Below are positions 1-10,330 of a stretch of DNA of 64,000 bases, piece by piece. How positions within the stretch are numbered: position 1 is the stretch's first letter; each line of letters opens with the position of its first letter. Under the pieces are notes generated by a model. That model made no database searches, had not been told where the DNA came from, and saw only the letters and a list, made by a program, of their open reading frames with translations. Source of the DNA: Tigriopus japonicus (lineage: Eukaryota > Arthropoda > Copepoda > Harpacticoida > Harpacticidae); the NCBI GenBank assembly GCA_010645155.1, contig JAAGOF010000088.1:1335384-1399383 (forward strand). The letters are read 5' to 3'. The position numbers were made by a program, and so were the translations under genes.

Positions 1-1369
1 GGAAATGAGCTCAAGAGCCGCCAATTGTCTTTGGCCTTGAGAGATTTCAGCGCAGATGGAAAAAAGGTGAAGGCTGCCCACCAAATTTGGAACTCTTGGG
101 CGGTTTTGCGGTGAGTGGTTCTAGGAAATTGGAACCAAGAAAAAAGAGCAAGACGAGTGGTAAGGGTTCCAACCTGGTGAAGAAGGTCTCTTTAGCTGGA
201 CAAAACCACCAATTTTGCGGCCCATTCTTTCTTATTCAGAGAGGATCCCAAATCCAAGGCCAAGCCGTTTTCGCAATAATTTGAATAATTTGAATGGAAT
301 CAACATGGATTTGCGACTGGAATATATATAATGGGTCCCTCGTGAGCTTGGCTAGATGGAAAATCTGCCAAACGATATTCGAATCGAAACTCGTAAGGCA
401 AGAAAAAGCAATTTACATTACCATATATGTATGATTTCTCAACCTTATGGAGATATCAGCAATCTCTTGGGGGTTTCGATCTTGATCAACCCAAACTCAG
501 ATCTGGAGGTTTCCATGAATCTTGCAATCTTCAAAGTGAAAAAAACTGGATTTCATTCGAATCAAACAAGTAGATTTAATGTAAAAGGGTTTTTACGTTA
601 CTTTTAACACTTGTGGGAAAGCATTAGATCAGAAGATTCAATCTCCATTTTCCGGTACCAAATTCAATTTCCACTTGAAAGAAATTGGTTCAAATATTTC
701 GACCGGATGTAAAGTTTATTCCTTCAGTGTTCCTTAACGTGAGTTTATCTCAAATATTAGGTCAATGTGATGTTTTTGGTAGTAGAAAAGCAAGTATTTC
801 AAATGTACTCTACTTGTACTTTTTAGGATAGGTTTGATTCAATATTATCTTTTAAGTTAATTTCCATAATGAAATCATGAAGGATAACGTTGACTTTGGA
901 GAAAGGAATTAATTTCGTGAGCAAGGATCTCAAATTGGAAGAGCAGCAGTACTAGTAGCTTTAAAATAGGGGGCTTGCTCACATATCATTGTTACGCTCG
1001 GGTAAAACACCGTACATAATTGAAGTAGTTGCCCTAACTTTGTTAGGCAACAAATTAATTACCATAAGCTGACAGGTTGTAAGACATGTGTAGTATATGT
1101 AGTACATTCATGTACAAGCAGGTTTGGCGGTAAAGAATCAAAGATGGGAGTTTCATGAAATCAAGTCCCTTTGACATGTTAATATCATCTGGTGCATTCA
1201 TCAATTTATGCTGAGACGGCAAGAGATGGAACTAGGGATAGCATTAAGGCGATGAGGTCACATTTTTTCACGGAGGTCATAACATACTGTGGAGAAGACC
1301 TCTATTTTGGACTTGAAAAAGATGAAGAATACTGCTTGGTCAACCGGCGAATCAGAATTGGTAGACAGG
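1..1369. other. spacer with no recognised gene
   Basis: I see no recognisable gene here. From base 1 a + strand frame is open to the TGA at 112-114, and an AAG|GTGAAG sequence near base 68 could be a splice donor. The left edge could therefore be the end of an exon, but the short peptide resembles no family I know. The ORFs at 356-607 and 1192-1374 have no conserved motif and are probably chance. Confidence 0.4.
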
Positions 1370-1524
1370 ATTAGAGCACTATAATAACAGAGTACGGTCA
1401 TAAAGTGCGCCATCTAGTGGATTTCATACGGCAATAGCTCGCAGTTCCCATGATACACATATTTTTGAAGATTGCAATGGTCAACCATCAGTTTTGGACA
1501 AACTAAAGTGCCTAAAATGTTGAC
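1370..1524 (+). repeat. left arm of a ~155-bp inverted repeat
   Basis: This segment matches, in reverse complement and with scattered mismatches, the segment at 2942-3095. The shared blocks include the stretches around 1391-1406 (GAGTACGGTCATAAAG) and 1497-1524 (GACAAACTAAAGTGCCTAAA). The arms enclose 1525-2941, and most of that interval is a hAT-type element with its own target duplication. The hAT element therefore appears to have landed in the loop of an older inverted repeat. The right copy still has an open frame while this one is broken by stops, so this is the more decayed copy. Confidence 0.75.
1407..1420 (-). promoter_or_regulatory. CTCF-like motif
   Basis: The minus strand reads CCACTAGATGGCGC, a close match to the arthropod CTCF core (CCAC-N-AGRKGGCG). 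The same 13-base core occurs again at 18701-18714. The match is visible in the sequence, but whether the site is occupied is unknown. It lies inside the left inverted-repeat arm; the equivalent position in the right arm (near 3052) has lost the core. Confidence 0.35.
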
Positions 1525-1671
1525 TGAGTGTTGTTGTTGATCCTGTGGTGGTTTTGGTCAGGGTTGGTCAGGGGGATTATCCCCTCCAAAAAGAGTCCCG
1601 TTTATCCCCCTTGGGATAAACGGGATTTTCCTTCAAGCAGTAAAAGGGATAAACGGGATAAACGGGATTTT

Positions 1672-1975
1672 CCTACTTTTCAAGCTTTTTTTCCTACTTT
1701 TCAAGCTTTTTTTCCTACTTTTCAAGCTTTTTTTCCTACTTTTCAAGCTTTTTTTCCTACTTTTCATGCTTTTTTCCTACTTTTCAAGCATTTTTTCTTA
1801 CTCTTCAAGCATTTTTTCCGACCTTAAAAGCATTTTTTTCTTGCTCTTCAAGCATTCTTACCTTAAAAGCAATTTTCTCTTACTCTTCCAGCATTTTTTC
1901 CTACCTTAAAAGCATTTTTTCTGTCTTCAAGCATTTTATCCTATCTTAAAAGCAATTTTCCTACGTTTCAAGCGT
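1672..1975 (+). repeat. 21-bp tandem array (left, degenerating)
   Basis: A 21-bp unit, TTTCCTACTTTTCAAGCTTTT without its final base in some copies, is repeated almost perfectly from about 1672 to 1770. It then decays through variants containing TTCAAGCATTTT and CCTTAAAAGCA until about 1975. The array lies inside the hAT-type element, next to GGGATAAACGGGAT motifs at 1612-1665. The short proline/phenylalanine-rich ORF at this site is a by-product of the repeat and not a gene. Confidence 0.85.
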
Positions 1976-2629
1976 TTCTTCCTCATTTCTATAATTATTC
2001 ACAAATTTCTGTAACAGTATATTGCCCACAAAATCTCACTTTTTTCAATTAAGTCCCCACACAAAAAATGATTTCCATTAATACAATGAAAACTCCTAGG
2101 TTTTTAGCTTTTATTTGTTTGTGTTTCCGAAGTCAAAACGCAGCTTTGCAGCTGCAATCTGATATAGGCTGTCTGCTCTGTAGGAATATTGCAGGGTTAG
2201 TTGGGGGATTTTCTCATCCATAAAGCGTCCCGTTTATTGGGATTAACGGGATTTTCCTCCAGGGAATAACGGGGATAAAGGGGATTTCCTTCCTTTATCA
2301 AACAAATTCCCCTTATTTCTAGAAATTACTTCATTTTTGTGTCTCTGTATTACATTCACTGAGCATGAAGTTTTCTTACCTCAAAAACTTCAACTGTGGA
2401 AGACCACAATTTCATCACCACTCGACAAGTATTGTCAATTGTAACATGTTTTTTGAGTTTGATAATATATAACAATTATTTCTGTTATATATCTGTTAAA
2501 TATTGTAAATATATTTTATTGATATTTATATTAAGCCTTTAGTGTTTGATCGGCCATTTTCAGGGATGCCAAAAAGTATTCAAACATGTCAAAATCGGAA
2601 CAAAATTTGCTTTATTTCGTTTATCCACC

Positions 2630-2766
2630 GGTTCATCCCGTTTATCCTCCCATTTATCCCGTTTATCCCCCCATTTATCCCGTTTATCCCGTTTATCCCC
2701 CAATTTATCCCGTTTATCCCCCAATTTATCCCGTTTATCCCCCAATTTATCCCGTTTATCCCCGGG
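2630..2766 (+). repeat. 21-bp tandem array (right, near-perfect)
   Basis: The unit GTTTATCCCCCAATTTATCCC (bases 1-20 shown as GTTTATCCCCCAATTTATCC plus C) is 21 bp, made of two ~10-bp halves, and is repeated about six times. Because 21 is a multiple of three, every frame stays open and yields artificial seven-residue repeat ORFs on both strands (2542-2869). The array sits just inside the right terminus of the hAT-type element and mirrors the GGGATAAACGGG motifs near its left terminus. Confidence 0.9.
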
Positions 2767-2941
2767 TAAAGGGGATAAATCGAAAAAGTTGATCCCCCGA
2801 CCAACCCTGGTTTTGGTTGAAAATATTGGTAAAATCCCTTTCAAATTGGCATGGAAACCTGACTACTGAAAAGGTCATTCAGGCATGATGTATGCCTAAA
2901 TTCATCAGAAAAACACTTAAGGTTCTATTTGGAGTTCCACC

Positions 2942-3095
2942 ATCAACATTTTAGGCACTTCAGTTTGTCCAAAAAAGATGAATGGCCGTTGCAATCTTCA
3001 AAAGTATGTGTATCATGGGTACTGCGAGCTGTTGCCGCATGAAATCCGCTAGATGATGCACTTTATGACCGTACTCTAGTGCTCTAGACAGGATG
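2942..3095 (-). repeat. right arm of the ~155-bp inverted repeat, with an open frame
   Basis: This is the reverse complement of 1370-1524. On the minus strand an open frame of 93 codons (2960-3241) crosses this arm and extends beyond it. It contains a His-rich stretch, RALEYGHKVHHLADFMRQQL, that I do not recognise. Because the sequence occurs twice here with one copy disrupted, a repeat-derived coding remnant is more likely than a host exon. Confidence 0.65.
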
Positions 3096-3502
3096 TTAGT
3101 GGATTGATCAGAAATGGTAAATTGTACGGGTAATACATAAGAGAAAACGAACTGAAACCTATTCAACAGAGAGACGTTATCTACTTTTGCACCTTGACAT
3201 CCCAACAAAGTGCCCCTTGACAGTATTTCAATATACTTCAAAATAAAAGAGTCATTACTTTATAAAATATGAATGACCCAAAAATACAATTATTCTAGTC
3301 TGTCTTTGATCACTTCCCAAAGTCCGAAAATGTTTCAAAACGCTGGGAACATCAATACCTGATATTTTCTTGGCTTGTCCTGCTCACCGTTTAACTGTGT
3401 GTTCCTATGAGCAATCCAATCAAGTTTTATGTCGATTGAATTATAATCATAGAATGGATGTAGAATGGGAAAGGTGGTAAAGCGGTTTAGTGGATAAAAC
3501 CC

Positions 3503-3644
3503 TAGGCCCGGATTTTTTTTTCTTTTTTTGCTGTGGAGCAAAAATCCTAGACGTTTCACAGTGTAAATCTAATCTTACTCCATGAAATGTCTGGAATTTC
3601 CGCTCCACAGTGAAAAAAAATGTATTTTTTCTAGTCAGGCCCTA
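3503..3644. mobile_element. 142-bp foldback (MITE-like) element
   Basis: The two halves are inverted copies. GCTGTGGAGCAAAAATCCTAGACG at 3529-3552 pairs with the region ending CCGCTCCACAG at 3610. The outer ends TAGGCCCGGA and TCAGGCCCTA also pair. The whole folds into one imperfect hairpin with T-rich bulges. There is no coding capacity. No convincing target duplication was found, so the superfamily is unassigned. Confidence 0.6.
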
Positions 3645-5330
3645 AGCATAACTAACTGGTCTAAAAACCGTGATCAAGATAGTGATAGAAATAAGATTTG
3701 AATGTAAAAAATCTAAAACATTTAACATATAACATTACTAACAATGAAATTTAAAGCAAAAATTCCCACGAGAAAACACTGATTTGTTTAAGAACAGCAT
3801 TCCAAGTTCAAGTTCGCTATATCTTATTGTTTACGTTTTTCCTCGTGGCATTTAAATAACGAGGAATGACTTGTTACTGGCTTGAACACAAAAATATTTG
3901 CTTGGAATGCCTATTTAATGCCATCCTGCAGACACACCCTTAAAACCCAGTACAAAGTAGAAATTATTCAGGGGAAATATGTCTTCCCCAATTTCATTCA
4001 TCCTTGCTTGTTCACTATGTCAGACTTCTTTGCCCAAGGCAGCTCACATTAGGCATAAACCTGAAGTTAAAGAGTACCAGCTTCCAAGCTTCAACTTTTG
4101 AATGTCATTAGATTATTTTTTGACCTCAGGGTCTTTCGTCTCGTTGAACTCTCGTCAACCATGTGTTCACTTTGAAATTTCAAGGACAAAGCTATTGGCT
4201 TTCTAGTCAAACTGAAGGAGAAGGAGAAGAGGGAGAAAGTTTCACAACGGAGCTTCTTTATCGCAAAAGTTATCATCATGTTAAAATGAATTACCCCTGG
4301 ACCCCTTTTTCCCTGGACCACATTGAATTAGAAAACTGAGACTCCCATCCAGATAATTACGAACCTCTGAGACATTCCGTAAGACATTCCGTGTTCCTAT
4401 GTTTTGCACATCCTTCGCAATATTTTTGAAATACCGTTCCATGAGGCTCACACTACAACCATCGCTTTTAGGACCGTGTTGGTCCAATCTTACTTTTGTG
4501 CCATACCTCGATTCTCATCCAATCAATTGGGAGGTTGTTCTAATGATTAGATTGAAAAGCAATGGCATTTGATGCTGTCAAGCCTCAGCCTTGAACCAAA
4601 TACAAAGACTACCATCTTAGTAGCTTAGTAGCTTTGTAGCTTGTCATGGTAACGTGTGTCCAAGTTCAGCCTAGAAGATCCTGAAGCTGGCTTGACCTCC
4701 TTGGACAAGAGCAAAAGCTAGAACGACAGATGGATGCCGCTCGCCACCATCTTGCTTTTGACATTCGGGGCTCAAGAATCATGATTTACAATACACACAC
4801 GTTGGACCCAACCCAAAGTAGACCTTAAAGTTGAGGTGTCAGAGCTCAAGAATACTTCTTGATTAAACGCAAAATTAATGTTAGATTGAAGACATGTGAT
4901 GAGCGAGGAAGTGGCTGAATGAGTTAACATGTGGTCATCATTGTCGAAGATGATGAATGTCAGTATTCTCTCGCTTGATTGGAATTGAGTTTGGAAGGAA
5001 CTCAGGAGAGTACATAAGTTGTTGGGGGCTTTGCTCTCGACCAAAGTGGCCCTCATTGCTCAAGGGACCTTCTGTTTTCATGTCAGGTTTTTTGATATCC
5101 AAAAGATTGTCCAGGTCCTTAACAAAGAGATCGAAAACTTAAGGACAAGAGTACAAAGGACATCGGCTCGTTAAAGAAAATTAATTATTGCTCATTGTTC
5201 AGCAATTCCGAGAAATGGACGAAGCAACATACTTGATATATTGCTTACTTGTCAATTATCCAAAAGTTAAGGATTTATTCATTAGAGCTAAGCAAGAAAA
5301 AATAATAAAATGCCGAAACTTGTCATTCAA
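3645..5330. other. spacer, no gene seen
   Basis: Short ORFs on both strands (for example 4091-4321 and 4772-5056) have no recognisable motif. A short direct repeat, TAGTAGCTTAGTAGCTTTGTAGCTTG, lies near 4617-4642. I see nothing else to annotate. Confidence 0.4.
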
Positions 5331-5607
5331 TTAATCCTGCCTTAAATGTCAGCTGATATGCGCTGATCAGCGCCCCCTTGTGATCAAATCAAAACATAGT
5401 TGCCACCTGGTGATGAGTATTAGTGCCACCTTTACCCAAAAGTTCGAGATTTTTTTCTTGAGTTTATTTCTTTGTAGTGGCATTATGTTATCAAAGGCTC
5501 ACATTTTGGAGAAATTTAAATGTTAAGAAGATTTTTACCGTTGTCCCAAAGAATGGCATTACAAATAACCATCAGCGCGTATCAGCTGACACTTAAGGTA
5601 GGGTTAA
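5331..5607. mobile_element. piggyBac-like MITE flanked by TTAA
   Basis: TTAA at 5331-5334 and 5604-5607 flank 269 bp. The termini are inverted repeats of about 35 bp: the left reads TCCTGCCTTAAATGTCAGCT onward and the right, in reverse complement, CCCTACCTTAAGTGTCAGCT onward, both continuing GATAYGCGCTGAT. A TTAA target with CCYT-type ends is typical of the piggyBac superfamily. There is no transposase. The outermost bases (CAATTAA/TTAATTG) are also palindromic, so the boundary could lie 3-4 bp further out. Three CTCF-like motifs lie inside. Confidence 0.65.
5369..5434 (-). promoter_or_regulatory. cluster of three CTCF-like motifs inside the TTAA MITE
   Basis: On the minus strand, 5369-5384 reads ATCACAAGGGGGCGCT, very close to the classical CTCF core. 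5401-5413 reads TCACCAGGTGGCA and 5424-5434 reads TAAAGGTGGCA, both of the AGRKGGC type. Three in one orientation within 66 bp is more than expected by chance. The motif assignment comes from consensus knowledge; binding is not shown. Confidence 0.35.
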
Positions 5608-6425
5608 TTGATAAAAATAGTGGCCTTGATATGTTAAATTTCAGCAAAATTGTCAAAGGGAATTTTGCACTAGGCCTCAATTAAAGTTGGAAATGTGTGG
5701 AAATATGCCTCATAAATTTATGACAAATCCAACAGGACAGACATATTTTTTCCCTTTTGCATACTTTTCTCAGCTCTAGTAATCATGAATTTTAGAGTTC
5801 CATATTACCTGTTTCTCTTGAAAAGCAATATTTTGAGTGTCTTGGTAATTAGGGACGGACAATCAAGATGATAAAAGTTTTCCCAATCAAGACTCGATTT
5901 TCAGAAAGATAGATGCTTTTCCGTGTGTCTGTATTAATTACAAAGATGATGATGCCATGGGCGTGATAGAAAGCTTCTTATTCTTACATTCTCCCCTCTG
6001 GATGTGTCGTCTTAGTGCTTCGTCAAAATATTGCCTTAGAGAGAGCGAGGTCACTCCACTCTACCACGTGTCACACAGGCCGGTTTGCTAGTAATAAGCC
6101 AAACAACTTTTACATACATGCATTAATAGAACAATTTGACACATCTTGATGATACAAGCGTGGGTTTTTACGTTTTGACAGAAGCTTTTATCAAAAAAAA
6201 CCATGTAGAGTTTATTAATCACTAGATAGCGTGCAAGCTTCAGTCCGGGTGATTTTGCAAAGGGGGCAGAATGCGTTGAATTTGTGAGGAAAATGTCTTC
6301 CGCACAATTGTTGAGCGGACAATGAGTGTGAATCAAGACCAACTTTTTAAACTCGTTCTTGAAGCCACAAGTTATTTTTTGTCCTTATGTGTATTGGAAA
6401 AAAACCTACATAACCCAAAAGCTTA
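5608..6425. other. spacer, no gene seen
   Basis: AT-rich sequence with only short ORFs (such as 6088-6342 on the minus strand) that have no recognisable domain. I see nothing to annotate. Confidence 0.4.
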
Positions 6426-6587
6426 TACAGTCAACTTCGGATATAAGGGACCCGGATATAAGGGATTTTCGCTTATAAGGGACTGTTTTGGAAGGTCCGG
6501 ATAATCGATTTCCATGCAATTTCGGTCGGATATAAGGGACGAATTTCGGTGGTCCCGCCGGGTCCTTTATATCTGAAGTTGACTGTA
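6426..6587. mobile_element. 158-bp pogo/Tigger-like MITE with TA duplication
   Basis: TA (6426-6427 and 6586-6587) flanks an element that starts CAGTCAACTTCGGATATAAG and ends with the inverse, CTTTATATCTGAAGTTGACTG. CAGT-initial inverted repeats with a TA target duplication are characteristic of the pogo/Tigger branch of Tc1/mariner. Internal repeats of GGATATAAGGGA in both orientations make the whole sequence fold on itself. There is no coding capacity. Confidence 0.85.
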
Positions 6588-7833
6588 TTTGTATTGTTCC
6601 TATCAGTGATTGTTCAATGGCAAAAAGTTCCTAGTTGTAGTATTCAATACTGATGTGTTTCGAGTTGGATTTTAGGCAGAGTTTTGCCATTTTGGTTTTT
6701 AGGGTCAAAAATCTGACCACAACTAAACTATCATCAGACAATAGACCTTATCTACCATAAAAATATGGCAGCATTGTCAACTCGAAATCCTTTTTAATAA
6801 CAATGGATGGAACTCGAAATCGAACTAGTTCGAGTGTTGCCAAATTGGTCCCTGTTTAGGTCTTTTCAAAAAGTTCTTTACAGCCTGCCCTTTTTATCTT
6901 TTTATCAGCGATGAACTTCCTGGTCAAAACTGGCAGCACTCCTGGTTCGAAACACATTCCAAGACATGGTCACCTAGTGACGTTTTGGTTCTTTCAAGAA
7001 GGTGACCACAAGCAATGGCAAAAAATTACTCAACTCCACCTTTGATTCATCAATTGCATGGTTGTCATTTGTCTGGTCACACAATTCAAATAAATGTCCC
7101 CGTACTTTTGTCCGCTCAAGTGTAGGCGTCGGGGGACACGTTTTTACGATTCCCCTCCCTCTAGTATTTAGTAGATCCTAATGAGCAAATTGCTAGAGTC
7201 TTCGATTCTAGGTGTTTCCTTCGACATGTACACTCATATCTGGTATATTTCACAAGCATGACTTCCTGGGTTAACTTTAACAATCAAAATAATAAAAGAT
7301 ATCTTGAACTTTCCTTTCACATTGCGTTTGTTTGTGGGACAAAAAAGGTAGTGCTCTCCAAGTGTTTCGTGTTTAAATGAGGTTTTGGAGAAGTCATTTT
7401 TTATAGTAGCATTATTTAGCGCAGTCATAGTTGAGAGATCTTCATATATTTTCTTTGCGTTAAACAAGCCTTCACTATCACTCATTTATCTGAGATATTA
7501 ATTATAGTTAGTATTCCTGGTCTATCAAACTGGTGACCCCGTCTAGCTCAGGATTCAACCGTTCATTCGATGACTTTCCAATTGCATCACTAGAGGAAAA
7601 TATTTAGACATTTTTTTTTTATGGGGACAATGATATGTCATTGGACATTATATAAGAGAGTTCGTGATCAGAAGGGCCCGGAACTAATTTCTTAAAAATA
7701 TATTTTGATAATATTGATCCGTTCTTCCTCGATTTTTTAAATGTTTTGGCTTTTTCAAGGAAAAAAAAATATTTTCTCGATTATTAGAGTTAGAAAAAAA
7801 TATTTCAGGCAAAATTAAGGAAAATAAATGAAA
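6588..7833. other. spacer, no gene seen
   Basis: No ORF with a recognisable domain. The element GTGTTTCGA...TTCGAAACAC (near 6656 and 6935) is weakly inverted, but I could not extend it to a convincing transposon. AT-rich homopolymer runs cluster at 7610-7830. Confidence 0.4.
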
Positions 7834-8069
7834 GGGGAGATGGTTTAGCGTAGTTGGTTAACGCGCGACCGAGCTATGCTCGGGTTCATGGGTTCGATCC
7901 CAGGTCTTCCCCCCTTCCCACCTCCCAATGGTCTAGTGGATATGTCGCTTCGAATGGCGCCTCACAAGAACCTTAAATGGGCCCCCATGACTGTACTGAA
8001 ATTGTATATCAATTGTATATATATCCAATGAGATATTGTGTATTCTCGCAATAAATGTTTAAAAAAAAA
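7834..8069 (+). mobile_element. tRNA-derived SINE
   Basis: The head at 7834-7912 is tRNA-like. A 7-bp acceptor (GGGGAGA with TCTTCCC) encloses a D-arm/A-box (TGGTTTAGCGTAGTTGG, about 7841-7857), an anticodon-like hairpin (CCGAG/CTCGG) and a B-box (GGTTCGATCC, 7891-7900). The T-arm has a short loop and a mismatch, and the anticodon loop lacks the usual U33, so this is not a working tRNA. A ~150-bp non-tRNA body follows, including a second A-box-like stretch TGGTCTAGTGG (about 7929). It ends in AATAAATG and a 9-base poly-A (8061-8069). This head, body and A-tail architecture is that of a Pol III retroposon. Confidence 0.75.
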
Positions 8070-8479
8070 TGAACGACCAATGCTCAATAGGGCTTACCAA
8101 ATATGAACCCAAAATATAAAAACCTCTACAAAATGTCATTTGTCCTGAAATTTGACATTTGCAATCAAAATTATTGTCATACACGAAAAAAAGTGCACCA
8201 TCTATTGAGAGAAATTGAAAATTGTATTTTGAATCAAATACATTCAAGTATGCCTTCAAAAACGGCCAAATGCATCAAATTCACTCGAAACAAATTTTGA
8301 AAATCGGTGCACACAGACAAAAATACCAAATGAAAAGGTCTTGTCTTGCAGAAAAAAAAAATATTTTTTTAAAATATTTTTTCCAAATATTTTGGCATTT
8401 GGAAGAAATATGTATTGGATGCTTTGTCACTTTTTTGCAAATATTTTTCCGGGTCCTAGTGATCAGACAGATTATAATT

Positions 8480-8712
8480 AGAATTTTTATTTCTGTGTTG
8501 GCCGTCATTCGAGTCGTCGTGTCCACTTCCCATCTCATTCCCGTGGTGTTGTTCCATTTGGCTGTCGTATTCCTTGATCGGTTGGGGCCCGCCATCTGTG
8601 GTCAGTGAAAAAGGTCTTAGCCTTCGGAGATAGGTCAGGGAGGAAAATTGGACCGACGACCCATCCCACACCAGGAAGGTGCCTTATTCACATGACCACT
8701 TCTCCTCCCCCT
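8480..8712 (-). mobile_element. possible degraded tRNA-derived SINE
   Basis: Reading the minus strand from 8712, GGGGGAGGAGAAGTGGTCATG begins a tRNA-like head. An A-box-like GTGGTCATGTGAATAAGGC is followed by a degenerate B-box (about GGTCCAATTTTCC), and TCCTCCC closes the acceptor. A GC-richer body runs on to an A/T-rich tail near 8480. The ORFs at 8222-8671 in this area are by-products of the repeat. Confidence is modest because the B-box carries an insertion and no target duplication was found. Confidence 0.4.
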
Positions 8713-9889
8713 ATTGGTTCAAATAGACAACCCATTTTTAGTGTACTGGTCTGTCTCTTTTCCATTTTATTTTAATAACGTCATCCAAGGTTCGATAAAC
8801 GTGATTCCATCAAGTTCATTTTTAAAAGTCCCTATTACTACCCTTTGGATTGATAAGTCTTTGTTGTGGAAACACCGACCCAGTTACTCAAAGTGTCGGA
8901 TCAATTTGAGAATGAGCCTCTGATTCAACATCATAAGTTCGTTCATGTGTCAGAATGAAATTAGAACTTTGGCTATGATTGAAACTCGTCGTTTGATCCA
9001 AAGTTTCTATAGGAATAAAAAAATTCGTTTCCACTCCACCAAACTGTAGGTTCGAATCAAGTGGAGCTTTATGAAGTCAATTCACGAACAATTAAGATTT
9101 CTTTGATCTTTGCAAGCATTCGACTAACAAGCTTCGGGCCAAAGAAACCAACCTGAGATGAACTGGTCAAGGATTCCATCCAATCTTGAACGAGATTTAT
9201 GACCGAGACTCGCTCTCCTTAGTAAAAAGTGATCACGCAAGGTTTCCTCTCTTCCCCTAGTGGTCTCTATGTAAATGGCTAGTAAAATAAAAGAAGCTCT
9301 ACGGGAAGAAAATGTTAAAAGATCCTAGCACAATAACACATTTCCATTTGCTCTTGAGTCTTGAGTTCCTAATGGCGTCCAGGATTACCCTGGGATTACT
9401 TTCAGTGAGAGAGCTGGATCAACTGAAGGTATAATTATTCGTGACGAGAGATCGCTACGGGATTCAGAATGATGACTGGAAAAAAACCCTTAGGGTAGGC
9501 GCAGAGGTGGGCTCAATTGTTTTAATACTGACATTAGATAAAAATGTAATAGTTTTCTGATTGTTGACAAAATGCCAATCGCTCATTTTTTTAATTTTAT
9601 GATTTATGCCAGGGCACATTTGCCAAATTTTGGCCCATGGTGGACAATTTTAGACACGACTTATGAAGGAGTAATTTATACATGTAGACCTGACAGGTCC
9701 TCATTCGAGCCCATTTCGCTAGATCAACAAAACGAAATGAATTGATATTCATTTTGTAAAGGTAATAGCTAGTTAAACAAGTTAGTAAATCAAGAAGGCC
9801 CTCGTTATTAGGTGCTTATTCAATAGCACTTTTAATTATAATGTTCCAAACGAAAGTCCATTCATCTTTTCCTGTCCCACTTGTTCCAG
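8713..9889. other. region upstream of the channel exon; no exon identified
   Basis: This sequence should be an intron of the DEG/ENaC gene if earlier exons lie further left. I could not find a channel exon here: there is no FPAVTICN-like post-TM1 motif, and no open stretch is bounded by good splice sites. I see nothing else. Confidence 0.35.
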
Positions 9890-10150
9890 GTTTCATAATG
9901 AGGGTGGAGCAGCCGCTTATGAGCGATATCCGGTTTGCCAAGGAAAGCAACTCACGTGCTCAAATAACATCTTGAATCGGATGGGTGAATTCAGTGAAGT
10001 TCAAGACATAATCGAGAACAAAACCAAGATCTGCTTGAATAATTGTGAGGATCAGATCAATGATCTATTCGTGACCACTTCCAATTATCCTAATAAGAAA
10101 ACCTTCAAAGAGCGCGAAGAGTTCTGCCTTCTTGTCCGAAAACTTCTTGT
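9890..10150 (+). CDS. DEG/ENaC (pickpocket-like) sodium channel, penultimate visible exon
   Basis: This exon encodes part of the extracellular domain of an amiloride-sensitive, degenerin-type sodium channel subunit. The acceptor TTGTTCCAG precedes 9890 and the donor GTAAGT follows 10150. The exon starts with one base completing a codon and ends two bases into a codon. That phase joins exactly to the exon at 16394 as LLV-TCRG. The peptide (about 87 residues) has Cys-rich spacing: YPVCQGKQLTC, then ICLNNCED followed by a YP-containing stretch. This resembles the pre-TM2 cysteine region of DEG/ENaC proteins. Assignment rests mainly on the downstream exon. The N-terminus, TM1 and most of the ectodomain (usually 300 or more residues) must lie upstream and were not located. 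Confidence 0.7.
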
Positions 10151-10330
10151 GTAAGTCAATTTCATGATACTTGTATAACCGCTTTTTTTACTCCCAACAT
10201 AATACTTAAGCATTGATAATTTGGACACATATGAAAGGCATTCAGACAGATGGAAACATCGAAATTTGAAATTAACACTCGGGCTAGGCTAAGTTATTAA
10301 GAGCCTTGAAATCATGAGAACATATAGGAC

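Larger units (their letters stand above)
1551..2817. mobile_element. non-autonomous hAT-type DNA transposon with 8-bp target duplication
   Basis: The element runs from 1559 to 2809. It begins CAGGGTTGGTCAGGGGGAT and ends with the near-perfect inverse (ATCCCCCGACCAACCCTG). It is flanked by a perfect 8-bp direct repeat, GTTTTGGT, at 1551-1558 and 2810-2817. An 8-bp duplication with CAGGG termini is the hallmark of the hAT superfamily. No transposase is present. The interior consists largely of tandem repeats built on GGGATAAACGGG and its complement, which could serve as subterminal transposase-binding sites. A further copy of the terminal sequence lies inside at about 2192-2290, suggesting either a nested element or an internal duplication. 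Confidence 0.85.

Noticed and set aside
2542..2869. ORFs with seven-residue repeats on both strands
   Set aside because: They result from a 21-bp tandem array inside a transposon, which keeps all frames open.
6656..6960. weak inverted similarity around GTGTTTCGA / TTCGAAACAC
   Set aside because: Pairing does not extend far enough beyond the short matching words to support an element.
7834..7912. functional tRNA gene
   Set aside because: The T-arm has a short loop with a mismatch and the anticodon loop lacks U33. A body and poly-A tail follow, so it is the head of a SINE.
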